From NCBI GenBank assembly GCA_017654935.2, contig CM065699.1, forward strand, positions 3,109,972-3,173,971: a DNA stretch of 64,000 nt, in the 5' to 3' direction. A program made the position numbers and the translations under genes. Shown here piece by piece: positions 43,509-54,620 of this stretch. Position 1 is the first letter of the stretch, and each line of letters starts with the position of its first letter. Under the pieces are notes generated by a model that worked only from the letters and a program-made list of their open reading frames with translations, was not told the DNA's origin and did no database searches. This stretch comes from Phymorhynchus buccinoides (lineage: Eukaryota > Mollusca > Gastropoda > Neogastropoda > Raphitomidae).

Positions 43509-44175
43509 CACACAGACATAGAGACACACAGACATAGAGACATACGGACAGACAGACACACACACGCACGTACGCACACACGCATGCTCACACACATAGA
43601 CACACACACACTACTGTACAGATTGGCCAAATATACCTCTAGGCCTAGGCTAATACATAATTCCTCATTATTTGGTCTTAGCAGAGATCTTGTTCAGAAG
43701 TTCGACTGACTTAGGGACAAAACTAGCTGAATTTATAATTGTTCTACAACAAATAGTGTGGAACCGTCTATCAGATGGCAATAGTTCATATAAGCAATGA
43801 GATAGAATGTGACTTTGATCATTAGCGATCATTAGCGATGTGTGTGTGTATGTGTGCGTGCGCGCGCGTGTGTGTGTGTGTATGATTCTGTGTGTGTGTG
43901 TGTTTTCATCATCATTCTCGTCCTTCGTCATGACAAAGTATTGATTGCATGTACAGTCTTTATACATTGACTTGATTGTGTTCGTGTGTATGTGTATGTG
44001 TGTCTGTGTGTGAGAGCGTACATATATACATATTTTAATGTGTGTGTGAGAGTGTCACTGTGTCTGTCATGTGTTTACCTGATTGTGTCTTTTGTTGATA
44101 TTATTGAAGGAACTTCTAACTATATCTTTTCAGGTATAACTGAACAATGTTCTTTCCCCCCCCTAATCCAGCACA
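43292..44175. other. Upstream region of PIGM with microsatellites
   Basis: A (CT)n run is at about 43455-43504, CA/GACA-rich sequence at 43505-43610, TG/CG sequence at 43835-43910 and TG at about 43980-44050. The PIGM 5' UTR ends at 44175. A TTTTTCAGGT-like site near 44125-44135 might be an acceptor of a 5' UTR exon, which is uncertain. Confidence 0.55.
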
Positions 44176-44331
44176 ATGTCGGCATCAGTGATGTGGCGGT
44201 GGTATGCGGCTGCCACAGGGCTGCGGCTGGCACTGGTGTTGTACGGAGAGTGGCAGGACAGGACCATGGCAGTCAAGTTCACTGACGTCGACTACTACGT
44301 CTTCAATGACGCCGCCAAGTTTGTTACAATG
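44176..44331 (+). CDS. PIGM exon 1 (residues 1-52)
   Basis: It begins at the ATG in CACAATGTCGG and encodes the first membrane segment ([18 protein letters not shown]) and the luminal DXD motif in TDVDYY. It ends ACAATG|GTGATC in phase 0. Confidence 0.94.
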
Positions 44332-47300
44332 GTGATCAAATTGATGTCTTTTATAGACCGTATAAATATATATACATGTTGAAATTAATTTGATTTCGCC
44401 ATATTCAAAATATGGTGAATATTTGAAAGTTTTCACAAATACTTTGTTAAAAAATGACTTTGTTTCTGGTGTAAGTGATGACTAAAGTGAACAACCACCA
44501 CTACCACCATCACCACCACCCAATCAATCAATCAATGAATCAATCAAACAGCAAGAGTTTCCTCAAAGGATTTCATTACTGCTTAAATCTGGTGAATAAA
44601 AAGATTTTGCCCTCAGTAAATTCTAATGACAGACAGTTTCCACTGGGTGCATCTAATTCCCAAGTCCTCTTCAAGGTATTAAAGCATTTGTTCAAAAAAC
44701 AAAATGCAGAGCTTCAGATTCTTTTCAAACTTCATGGGTCATATGACCCCTGGTTCCACAAAATGAGAGATCAAATCACCGTCAATATGGGTCAATGACC
44801 CCGGCCCGCAGACAATCTGAAGCTCTGAATTTGTCAGACTCTGTTTGCCTTATAGACTTTAAATTTGGACCAAAAAATGAAGCCTTTATGAATGACAAAA
44901 TGATTGACAACAAAAGCCTTATCACCTACAGTGAATTTTCTCTTCTCGTTTCAGGGCCAATCTCCGTACAATCGAGCCACGTTTCGCTACACCCCCCTCC
45001 TGGCCTGGGCCCTCACCCCCAACACCCTCCTCCACCCCTTCTTCGGCAAGCTCCTCTTCATCCTCTTCGACATCCTGGCAGGACACCTCATCTTCTCCAT
45101 CCTCACAAAGAACGGCTGCTCAGAAAACATTTGTAAGACGTCGTCGCTGCTCTGGCTTCTCAACCCTCTACCTGCGGTGGTGTCTAGCCGCGGTAACGCA
45201 GAATCCATCATGGCGTATTTAGTTCTGCAGACTATCAGTCTTTTGCAGCAGAAGAAGACGGCACTGGCTGCGGTGGTGTACGGTTTAGCGGTGCATGTGA
45301 AGATCTACCCAGTGACGTACGCCCTGGCGCTGTATCTGTACCTAGACTGCGAAGAAGAAGCGATGAAATCTACCAAGGTTTCTGGTGAAGTGTTGGTGAA
45401 GAAAGGCGAGTCGAACAGTGTGGTTAGGTTTGTGAGGGGGTTAAGACCTACGTGGAGCAGAGTGAAGTTTGGACTGATCGCTGGCATTACTGTGGCTCTT
45501 CTGACGGCTGTGTTTTATGTCAGGTAAATTGTTTTTTATTGTTGTGAGTGTGAAAGGAATTTTGATGTTACAGTTTATCTCATACATCTGTGATGTTATA
45601 ACTTTTGATCAAATTGATGTCATTTTCCTGGATTGTTGGTTTTGGGGTTAGACAAGTCAGGAAAGATATATATATATATATAATTATATGGACCATTTTC
45701 TCATATTGAGGCTTAACAGGTCTCTTAAATTTTAGAAGAAAAGTGATAATTTCTCAATTTTTGTTTAGCAGTGAAGGGGTTAATGTTTCAGGCTAACGTG
45801 CTTTCTTTCTTTGTTTCAGGTACGGCTGGGTTTTCCTTTACGAAACCTACCTGTACCACATCGTGCGGAAAGACATCCGCCACAACTTCTCTCCCTATTT
45901 CTACCTGCTCTACCTGACAGGGGGAGGGGGAGAGGGAGGGGAGATGTCCGTCTTGGTGAAGTTGGTCACCTTCTGTCCCCAGGCTGTTCTCCTGGTGGCC
46001 ATAGCCCTTCGCTTCCACAGAGACCTGCCGCTCAGCTGCTTTCTGTGCACCTTCACCTTCGTCATGTTCAACAAAGTGTGCACCTCACAGGTAAGACAGC
46101 ATTTGTATGTGTGTGTGTGTGTGTGTGTGCACCTTCACCTTTGTTATGTTCAACAGTGTGCACCTCACAGGTAAAACATCATTTGTGTGTGTGTGTGTGT
46201 GTGTGTGCACCTTCACCTTCGTCATGTTCAACAGTGTGCACCTCACAGGTAAAACATCATTTGTGTGTGTGTGTGTGTGTGTGTGCACCTTCACCTTCGT
46301 CATGTTCAACAGTGTGCACCTCACAGGTAAAACATCATTTGTGTGTGTGTGTGTGTGTGTGTGTGCACCTTCACCTTCGTCATGTTCAACAGTGTGCACC
46401 TCACAGGTAAAACATCATTTGTATGTGTGTGTGCACCTTCACCTTCGTCATGTTCAACAAAGTGTGCACCTCACAGGTAAGACAGCATTTGTATGTGTGT
46501 GTGCACCTTCACCTTTGTTATGTTCAACAGTGTGCACCTCACAGGTAAAGCATCATTTGTGTATGATTTCTATCTGCTTTCAACATTATGTATCCATTGT
46601 TATCAGTCTGGTTGTGGTTGAGCTTATAACATAGCATAGCCCAGCGTATGTGTGTGTATTATGCATGTGTTTGTGGGGGGGGGGGGGGGGGGGTTGTGTG
46701 TGTGTGTGTCAGTGTCTGTGTGTGTGGGTTGTGTGTGTCAGTGTCTGTGTGTGGGGGTGAACGTGGGTGCATAAGTGTGATACTTGCTGCCTTTTTTAAA
46801 GATGTAAACTTTTTTTTGGAAAATTTGTACTCTCTAAGGGGGTGATTCATTGACCGAATTATTTGTGTATGTGTGTGTTAATGACCTCTTACTTGCTTCT
46901 GATGCTGGTCAAATCTCTCTTTTGACACTTCTTGATCTCTCTGCTGCCTTTGATACCATAGACCACTCCATTCTTCTGTCTCGTCTTGAACATACTTTTG
47001 GAATTAAGGGCCCTGCTCTTTCTTGGTTTTCCTCTGACCTTTCTGATCGTTTTCAATCAGTTCTGGTCAATGGTCATCAGTCTGAACAGGTTAGGCTTTC
47101 TTGTGGAGTCCCCCAGGGGTCTGTGCTTGGTCCGGTCTTGTTTACTTTGTATACGTCACCTCTTGCCAATGTCATCGACCAGCACAACATGAAACATCAC
47201 TTCTGTGCAGATGACTCACAACTCCAAAACAGTACAACCCCTGAGCCTATAGGTGGCGCTTCTCAAGGGGCGACGCTCAGGTGCACTTGTCTCTGTATAT

Positions 47301-50300
47301 TTCATCTTGTTTTATTATCTTTATCTGTTTCCTGAACTTTTAGTTGAATGCAGATGAATTATAAGTTGTAAAGATGGAGACTGTGTCATTTGCAAAGATT
47401 CTAATCATCGTCATAGTTGTATTTCGGACATGTGTTTTGACTGTGCTTGTGACGCCTGGTGAGAGATATGGCGGGCAGCAGGAAGGTAGATCTAGTACCG
47501 GTGCTTTGCGCTACGATCGTGAATTTCTACTTCGTCTTCAAACTGCCCATGACATCTCGACCATTTCTGGACAACTATTCCCTGCTGAAATGATTGGTGA
47601 AAGTGAGAGTGAGAGTACGGCTAGAAAGAAGAAAGAACGAAAGAGGGGACAGAGAGGAGGAGTGAGAAGAAGAATGAGAAGAAACAGATCTAAACTGCCC
47701 CTACCATCCATGATTCTATCAAACGTCAGATCTATCAACCCGAACGGAAAGAACTGTAACTTAGACGAAATCCAGGCAAATTGTCAATTTTTAAGTGAAT
47801 ATAGAAACTCATGTGTACTCTGTTTTACAGAAACTTGGTTGACTGAGAAAGTTCGTGATGAGAATGTTGCAATTGATGGTTTTGGTGTGCCGTACAGAGT
47901 TGATAGAGACTGTGAGAAAGTGGGAAAGCAAATGGGTGGTGGTGTTTGCTTATATGTGAATGAAAGCTGGTGTGATAGTGCGAATGTAACCGTAAAGAAG
48001 CGTGTGTGTACACAAGACATTGAACTGCTCTCTGTGTCTCTCAGGCCGCGTTATCTTCCTCGCGAGTTTGGTCGTGTCTTTTTGACAGTTGTGTATGCCC
48101 CTGTGTTTGACAAGACCTCTGCTGTACGCGCTGGAAGGGAGATAGCTGCTGTCGTCAGAGAGCTACAGTTTATTTCTGCTGATGCCCCCTGCTTCATCGT
48201 TGGTGACTTTAATCACTGTGACTTGTGTAAAACTCTACCCTCTTTTAAACAGTATGTGACATGTTTTACTCGTCAGAAGAAGACTATTGACTTATGTTAC
48301 GGCAATATTCCCAATGCATATAGATCTCTACCTCTACCACCAGTGGGTGCTTCCGACCACGACACCGTGCAACTTATCCCTGCCTACAGACCCAACATAC
48401 AAACTGAACCTGTGGTGAAAAAGAGCGTGAAAGAGTGGACGACCGAGAGTGTGAATGAATTGAGGGGTTGTTTTGAATGTACTGACTGGAGTGTGCTGAC
48501 TGATTCCTGTGAAACTGTGCATGAAGCTGCTGATGTTGTTACGTCTTACATTAATTTTTGTGAAGATATGATCATTCCATCAAAGATTATAAAGATTTTT
48601 CCCAACAACAAACCGTGGATTTCCAAGTCTATTAAATCAGTTTTAAATGAGAAGAAAGTAGCCTTTCAAACAGGAGATAAAAGAGAAAGAAAAGTGGTTC
48701 AATCTAAACTTAGAGGGGAGTTAAGGAAGGGGCAGAGGGAGTATAAGGATAAAGTAGAACAGCAGTTTCAGACAGGCAGAATCTTAGATGCATGGGATGG
48801 GCTTCGAACTCTAACCGGCCAATCAAAAAAACGAACAGCCAATTGCCAAATGACCAGAGAAGAACAGAAGGATTTTTCTAATGAGCTAAATGACTTTTAT
48901 TGTCGGTTTGAAAGAAATGATCTAGAGGGAGATCTAAACGGGGTAACATCACAGTTAAGAGAAAAAATTATCAATGCAAATGAAGATCATGAATTTGAGG
49001 TTCAAGAAAGAGATGTTCAGTCCATATTTCAGAAACTAAATGTGAGGAAAGCTGTGGGACCAGATAATGTGTGTGGAAGATTGTTGAAAGCATGCTGTTC
49101 TCAATTGTGTGGTGTGTTTTGCTCTCTATTTAACTGGTCTTTACGTGATTGTGTTGTACCATGTATCTGGAAAAATTCTACAGTTACTCCTGTCCCTAAG
49201 AAAAAGAACCCTGCCACACTGAACGATTACCGCCCTGTTGCCTTAACGTCTATTGCCATGAAATGTTTTGAAAAGATCGTCCTTCATCGCCTTCTTTCTT
49301 TTACTAACCTACTCCTTGACCCCTTTCAGTTTGCCTACAAACGGTGTAGAGGAACAGACGATGCCTTACTGACCCTTCTTCACAATGCCTTTCTTCACTT
49401 AAATACCCCCAACTCTTTTGTTCGTATTTTATTCATCGATTTCTCCTCTGCCTTCAATACAATACAGCCCCATTTACTGGCCTAGAAACTACTAGACCTG
49501 AATGTTAACCCCAAGCTCATTCTCTGGATAACCAATTTCCTACGCAATAGAACTCAGTCTGTCCGCTTTCAATCTGCAATCTCCTCAGAACGTTCGACTT
49601 CTACAGGTGCCCCCCAAGGAACAGTTTTGTCCCCAGTTCTTTTTACATTGTACACAAACGACTGTAGAGGCACTGAAGAAACACCTGTCATTAAATACTC
49701 AGATGATTCTGCCATCGAAGATTTGTCAAACTCTGATTCTGTGTACTTCAGTGAAGTCAAAAGGTTTTGTTCATGGTGCAAAGATAATTATCTGGATTTA
49801 AATGTTGTTAAAACAAAAGAACTGCTTGTAGATTTTCGTAGAAACCCAGTGCCAGTGCCACATTTGGAAATTGATGGTGAAACGGTTGAAAGAATTGATG
49901 AGTACAAATACCTAGGCACAGTTTTAGACAAGAAACTTACTTTTGATAAACACATTGAGCATATACATAAGAAGAGTCAGTCCAGGATCTTTTGTTTACA
50001 GAGGCTAAGGAATATTGGTGTCTGTTCAGATATTCTTCAAACCTACTACCGATGTTGCATTGAATCTGTTCTTACTGTGTCATTTATCTGTTGGTATGGA
50101 AGCTTGAGTGTAAAAAGTAAGCGTGTGTTGAGTGATATGGTGAATGTGTGTAGTAAAGTTGTGGGTGCAAGGCAGAGTGGTATGCAAGAGTTGTATGACA
50201 GACAAGTAGTCAAGAAAGCCAGGAAAATTCTTAATGATAACAGTCATGTTCTGGCAAAATACTATGAAGTATTACCATCGGGCCGTCGATACAGAACTCT

Positions 50301-53300
50301 AAAACTGAAAATAAGAGCACAGAAAACTTTCTTACCAAGATCAATTCATCTGTTGAACTCTTAATGCACTGCATTGAGTGATTGTTTTGCTGAGCAGCCT
50401 GTCCATCTCCTTGGGATTGAATTTGTATTCGTATTCGTCCAGTTTGTTAACTACAATATTGCAGTGTTATTAGTTATTAGTTTATATTCTTTAATTGTTG
50501 ATAAATGTGTTTATTGTTTTTGTTGTTGTTGATAAATGTGTTTATTGTTGCTGTTTTTCTTATGTGCACCTGGCTGCAATTTCTCAGTTATGAGATAATA
50601 AAGATGATTTGATTTGATTTGAAGATCTAGATTCCATTCTTACAGAAAGTAACAACTGCTATATTGGTATTCAAAATTGGATGGTTCAAAATAAACTTCA
50701 ATTAAACGGTGAAAAAACCGAAGCAATGCTTGTAGGGACAAAAAACAAACTAGCCTCTGTTTCCATAGAGTCAATCCAACTGGGTAACAATATCATTCCC
50801 CTCTCAGACTCTGTCAAAAACTTAGGTGTCACTTTGGACAATACTCTTTCCATGCAGAGTTTCCTGACTCAGACCTGTCAGTCCTGCTACTATCAAATTC
50901 GTTGCATTGGCTATATTCGTAAATATCTCTCAGATGAAGCCACTGCAAAGCTTGTTACTTCCCTCATCCTATCTCGTATTGACTACTGTAATGCTCTCCT
51001 TTCTGGCCTATCAGTCTCTTCTCTATCTTGTCTCCAGCGTATTCAAAACACAGCTGCTCGTCTTGTCCTTAGGAAGAAAGTTTGATTGTGTTAGCCCTCT
51101 TTTGCGTTCTTTGCACTGGCTTCCTGTCGCAGACAGAATTGAGTATACATTAAACACAATCTATTCATAAAGCTGCTCCATCTTACCTCTGCGACAATAT
51201 TTCCATCTATACGCCAGCTCGCACTTTACGTTCAGTTTCTGACCCTCTTTCTCTCCAGATCCCTAGGTATAAGTTTTCAACTGTTGGTCGGCGCTCTTAT
51301 GCTGTCTCAGGACCGACCTCCTCTCAGGACCGACCTGGAACAAAATTCCTCTCTCCCTCCGTCAGCGACCGACTCTCTGCTTTCAAAGCTAACCTCAAAC
51401 CCCACCTGTTCCCCCGTCATTAAAGCTCCGCTCTCTTTCTCTTCTCTCTCTTGCCATTAGGTCTGTTTCTGCTATATTCCATTTATGTTATCCGTGTGTG
51501 TTCGCTTTGTGTTGCGTTTTTGTTTGAATGCGCTTTGAATGCTAACGTGTGTGTGCGCTTTGATTTGATTTCTATCAAGATTCAGCGCCGTATGAATACT
51601 GTATGTTGTTGTGTGTGTGTGCACCTTCACCTTCGTCATATTCAACAAAGTGTGCACCTCACAGGTAAGACATCATTTGTGTGAGTGTGTGTTCTTCAGT
51701 TTAACGTCCTTCCTCTAAAAGTGATTCAGACAGATATGTGTGTGTGTGTGTGTGTGTGCGCACCTTCATCTTCAACATAGTGTGCACCTCATAGGTAAAA
51801 CATCATTTGTGTGTGTGTGTGCACTTTCACCTTCATCATGTTGAACAAAGTGTGCACCTCATCATAGGTAAAACATCATTTGTGTAAGTGTGTGTGCGCA
51901 CCTTCATCTTCATCATGTTCAACATAGTGTGCACCTCATAGGTAAAACATCATTTGTGTAAGTGTGTGTGTGTGTGTGTGTGTGCACTTTCACCTTCATC
52001 ATGTTCAACAAAGTGTGCACCTCATAGGTAAAACATCATTTGTGTAAGTGTGTGTGTGCACTTTCACCTTTGTCATGTTCAATAAAGTGTGCACCTCATA
52101 GGTAAAACATCATTTGTGTAAGTGTGTGTGTGCACTTTCACCTTCATCATGTTCAACAAAGTGTGCACCTCATAGGTAAAACATCATTTGTGTAAGTGTG
52201 TGTGTGCACTTTCACCTTTGTCATGTTCAATAAAGTGTGCACCTCATAGGTAAAACATCATTTGTGTAAGTGTGTGTGTGCACTTTCACCTTCATCATGT
52301 TCAACAAAGTGTGCACCTCATAGGTAAAACATCATTTGTGTAAGTGTGTGTGTGCACTTTCACCTTTGTCATGTTCAATAAAGTGTGCACCTCATAGGTA
52401 AAACATCATTTGTGTAAGTGTGTGTGTGCACTTTCACCTTCATCATGTTCAACAAAGTGTGCACCTCATAGGTAAAACATCATTTGTGTAAGTGTGTGTG
52501 TGCACTTTCACCTTTGTCATGTTCAACAAAGCGTGTACCTCACAGTTTGGCAACATTGATTTGTCACCTGTTTTGTATGTGTGTGTTTTCTCTCCTGAAG
52601 TCGGAGTATGGCCGCCCATGTGGTGGGGCCCTTTAAAAGCAGCCATACACGTAATCTTCCCACCCAAGGCTGTGCGAAATGTTCATGTGGCACTGGGTGT
52701 GCCCCCAGAGCGTTTAAGCTGGGGAACTGAAACAACATTGTGTGTGTAGGGGGGAGGGTCTCATTCTTTTTCCCGATAACTTTGGCATGCTCAACATCAG
52801 GTAAACACTATTAAAATCTCTTTATTGTCCTGTTTTGTGGACAGAATTTTTAACACATATACTGTACCACAAAATTTCATTTGTCAGAATTTTGTGTGTG
52901 TGAAAGAGCTATAGAAGAAAAAACAAAGAATACAAAGACAGAGAGAGAAACGGAGAAAAATACATGTAACTTAGGATGTTGGAAAAGAAGCAAACATTTT
53001 CCTCAAGGGAAACTGGTGCAGAGACAAGGCTGGTTTCAGTAACATTGCCATTCCATGCCTTAAATTGTTTTAAGGTTATAACACTGTTAATTTTATGCAC
53101 TTTTTGTGCCTGTGTGTGTTTCTTTGAAGATTACATATATTAATAAATAAAAACATCCTTTGATTTACAATTCTTTTTTCAGTACTTTCTGTGGTACCTG
53201 TGTCTGCTTCCGCTGTTGGTGCCCAAACTGCACCTCAGCCTGTGGAAGACTGCTTTCCTATCTTCACTCTGGTTTTCGGCACAGGTTGGTTCTGTGTTTT

Positions 53301-54620
53301 CAGTCAGGCGCATGTTGTTATTGTTGCGACTTGTCGTACCCTGGCTAAACGACCCCAGGGATCATCCCGACAACCGAAGCAGTTGATCGCTATGGGGGTA
53401 CAAATGCATCAACTGGAGATGAGAACAGAACTTGTGTGACCGTTTTTCATTATCCAGCCACGTGGGCTGTCACACTCGGATTTGGGAGACTGATGTTATG
53501 CTAGGAGCTTGTCATGGCTAAAGACAATCCCGCATAACTATTTTATGTAGCCTTGGTGTTCTAGCCTATGTAATTGGTCTGACACCGCCTAAACCAAGGC
53601 GCGCGCATGTGTACAATAATCAATTATAATGTTCTGCTAGATGTGAACGTGTATCCCTATTTGGATCTAAGGAATGTTTAGTATTTTACGAACAAACTGT
53701 CTTTTGCACATTTTATGTGTTGAGATATTATTCAGAGATAATCAGAGACCATCCTTTATTACTGATGGTTCCACAGTCAGGTCAACCTGTCAAGGTCGAA
53801 AAAAAGACAAAAACAAAGACGACAACCAAAAATGAACTGGAGCAAAATCAGGCATGGGAATTGTCAGAGACAAAAACCTCTGAAAAGCCCCCCAATTGAA
53901 GTATTTAGTAAAAAACCCGAAGTATTTAGTAACAATTTCAATGTTTTTTATACGCGGACAATTCCCATGCCTGAAAATAAATGCTTGGCAGAAAAAATCT
54001 GCCATAAATATTTGACTGATTTTGAAACAAATTTACTTTGATAAAAAAAGAAAAACTGAACACAATCATTGTACCATAAAACTGATATAGCGAGAACCTG
54101 TTAGGTTAAAAGCTGAGGTCAGAATGTATTCTTTGTTAAATTTTTGTCATGTGTTGGGAGCATTCCAATACTTACCAGGCATTTGTTTTCTTTTGAGTTA
54201 CAGTTAGTTTGAATCCAAATCATTGGAATATTTTGTTTTGGTACTGTTAAAAAGTCGGGACTTTCCTGGTGTTGAACTGCCTCCAGGATCGTTCCCACCA
54301 TCTTTATATCTACTAATGTCCCATATGTGTCTGTTCCAGACCAGAGGACGTTAAGCAGAATTTCATTACAAATCCAAATCCCTCAAAGTTCCTTTGAATG
54401 GGAATGAAGAGTTGTGTCCAATATGGGTGAAAACTTTGTGTGCGTGTCCCAGGGTCTGTGGCTCCTTCCCGCCTACTACCTGGAGTTTGAAGGCCACAAC
54501 ACCTTTCTGTACATCTGGCTGGCCGGACTGTGGTTCCTGCTGGTCAATGCCTACATCGTGTTCATCATCGTCACTCACTACCGCTACAGGACATCTGCTG
54601 CGCTGTCCAAAGCCGACTGA
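44176..54620 (+). CDS. PIGM, GPI mannosyltransferase 1
   Basis: Five exons (44176-44331, 44955-45523, 45820-46090, 53183-53284, 54453-54620) join in frame to 421 codons plus stop, close to the usual length of about 420. All junctions are GT-AG. PIG-M is the ER multi-spanning enzyme that adds the first mannose (alpha-1,4) from dolichol-phosphate-mannose to GlcN-PI during GPI-anchor synthesis, with PIG-X as its stabilising partner in mammals. Family signatures seen are [12 protein letters not shown] (the DXD motif, residues 37-39), [74 protein letters not shown] and [16 protein letters not shown]. Intron 3 is about 7 kb and full of repeats and LINEs. The reading frame shows no damage. Confidence 0.96.
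44332..44954. other. PIGM intron 1
   Basis: An inverted pair lies at about 44708-44832: GAGCTTCAGATT with AATCTGAAGCTC, next to GGGTCATATGACCC and GGGTCAATGACCC. Together they look like a small foldback repeat. A CAC/CAAT-rich stretch lies near 44497-44545. No coding sequence. Confidence 0.5.
44955..45523 (+). CDS. PIGM exon 2 (residues 53-241)
   Basis: Acceptor TTTCAG|GGCCAATC, donor GTCAG|GTAAAT, phase 2 end. It encodes [18 protein letters not shown], several hydrophobic segments, [15 protein letters not shown] and [17 protein letters not shown], all conserved PIG-M blocks. A charged loop ([10 protein letters not shown]...) is less conserved. Confidence 0.95.
45820..46090 (+). CDS. PIGM exon 3 (residues 242-332)
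   Basis: Acceptor GTTTCAG|GTACGG, donor CACAG|GTAAGA, phase 0 end. It encodes [32 protein letters not shown], a Gly/Glu-rich insertion (GGGGEGGE), and [14 protein letters not shown] at the end. The last roughly 55 bases plus the donor are the source of the repeat arrays in intron 3. Confidence 0.95.
46091..46565 (+). repeat. Array 1 of exon 3 tail plus splice donor
   Basis: Following exon 3, the block GCACCTTCACCTT(C/T)GT(C/T)ATG, TTCAACA..GTGTGCACCTCACAG|GTAA(A/G)AC and a TG run is repeated six more times, at starts of about 46129, 46208, 46287, 46366, 46432 and 46504. Period is 66-84 bp because the TG run varies. Every copy retains a consensus-like 5' splice site (CAG|GTAARA). Several copies lack the AA of FNKVC and so are frameshifted. 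Confidence 0.95.
47247..50620 (+). mobile_element. Rex1/CR1-clade LINE inserted in another LINE
   Basis: The element interrupts the RT frame of an older CR1/L2 element after QNSTTPE. It has a short 5' region (47247-47373), one long ORF with endonuclease and reverse transcriptase, a 3' UTR, and a GATTT repeat at about 50604-50620 as its tail, like the GATTT-type tails of Rex1-group elements. Target duplication could not be defined beyond one or two bases. Confidence 0.8.
47374..50364 (+). pseudogene. Rex1-like endonuclease/reverse transcriptase with one stop
   Basis: From ATG 47374 the frame runs 996 codons to TAA 50362-50364 with a single in-frame TAG (codon 704, 49483-49485). The APE-type endonuclease covers about residues 112-335: SNVRSIN (Asn117), FTETWL (Glu153), GDFNHCD (Asp278, Asn280) and GASDHDT (Asp328, His329), so its key residues are present. 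The RT has [31 protein letters not shown] (Asp689), [19 protein letters not shown] and YSDD (775-778), keeping both catalytic Asp residues of YxDD. No frameshift was seen, so the copy appears young. Whether the stop is real or a sequencing error is open. Confidence 0.88.
51605..52560 (+). repeat. Array 2 of exon 3 tail, with 74-bp period
   Basis: About thirteen further copies of the PIGM exon 3 tail lie beyond the LINE. Early copies vary; from about 51950 the unit is 74 bp with CACCTCATAG|GTAAAAC. It alternates CTTCATCATGTTCAACAAAG with CTTTGTCATGTTCAATAAAG, making a 148-bp two-unit higher-order repeat. The last copy (about 52500-52545) reads CTCACAGTTTGG and loses the donor GT. Confidence 0.93.
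52561..53182. other. PIGM intron 3, right part
   Basis: No gene or strong repeat. A G-rich GGGGGGAGGG at about 52750 and an AT-rich stretch before the exon 4 acceptor (TTTTTTCAG) are seen. Confidence 0.45.
53183..53284 (+). CDS. PIGM exon 4 (residues 333-366)
   Basis: Acceptor TTTTTTCAG|TACTTTC, donor GCACAG|GTTGGT, 102 nt, phase 0 at both ends. It encodes [20 protein letters not shown] and then [14 protein letters not shown], a transmembrane part conserved in PIG-M directly after FNKVCTSQ. Confidence 0.94.
53320..53450. repeat. Dispersed repeat, copy in PIGM intron 4
   Basis: ATTGTTGCGACTTGTCGTAC, CCTGGCTAAACGACCC, GGATCATCCCGACAACCGAAGC and CAAATGCATCAACTGGAG match, in the same order, the sequence at 63650-63755. 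It is a dispersed repeat of unknown class, about 110 bp long in the shared part. Confidence 0.75.
53849..53973. mobile_element. 125-bp MITE with 17-bp perfect TIRs
   Basis: CAGGCATGGGAATTGTC at 53849-53865 is exactly inverted at 53957-53973 (GACAATTCCCATGCCTG). AAAAT flanks both sides (53844-53848 and 53974-53978), a 5-bp target duplication. The same termini bound the large minisatellite-bearing element at 58818-60141. No coding capacity. It lies in PIGM intron 4. Confidence 0.92.
53979..54452. other. PIGM intron 4, right part
   Basis: Nothing recognised beyond A/T-rich sequence; it ends at the exon 5 acceptor GTGTCCCAG. Confidence 0.4.
54453..54620 (+). CDS. PIGM exon 5 (residues 367-421, terminal)
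   Basis: Acceptor TGTCCCAG|GGTCTGTGG in phase 0. It encodes [20 protein letters not shown], then [20 protein letters not shown], and a short cytosolic tail [14 protein letters not shown] ending TGA at 54618-54620. Its last roughly 114 bases are repeated in tandem immediately downstream. Confidence 0.95.
   Translation, partial: GLWLLPAYYLEFEGHNTFLYIWLAGLWFLLVNAYIVFIIVTHYRYRTSAALSKAD

Larger units (their letters stand above)
46879..51600 (+). mobile_element. CR1/L2-type LINE split by a nested element
   Basis: The first part (46879-47246) reads [60 protein letters not shown] and [13 protein letters not shown]. The expected catalytic Y(A)DD is FCADD here. The second part (50621-51420) continues [36 protein letters not shown] and [17 protein letters not shown]. 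The two halves are contiguous RT sequence separated by a Rex1-like insertion. A frameshift occurs at about 51080. The 5' end is truncated; the 3' end is placed only roughly before 51600. Confidence 0.85.

Noticed and set aside
46085..46634. Overlapping long frames on both strands rich in CVCVC or HTHTH
   Set aside because: They are translations of the TG-containing exon-tail repeat; only exon 3 up to 46090 is real coding sequence.
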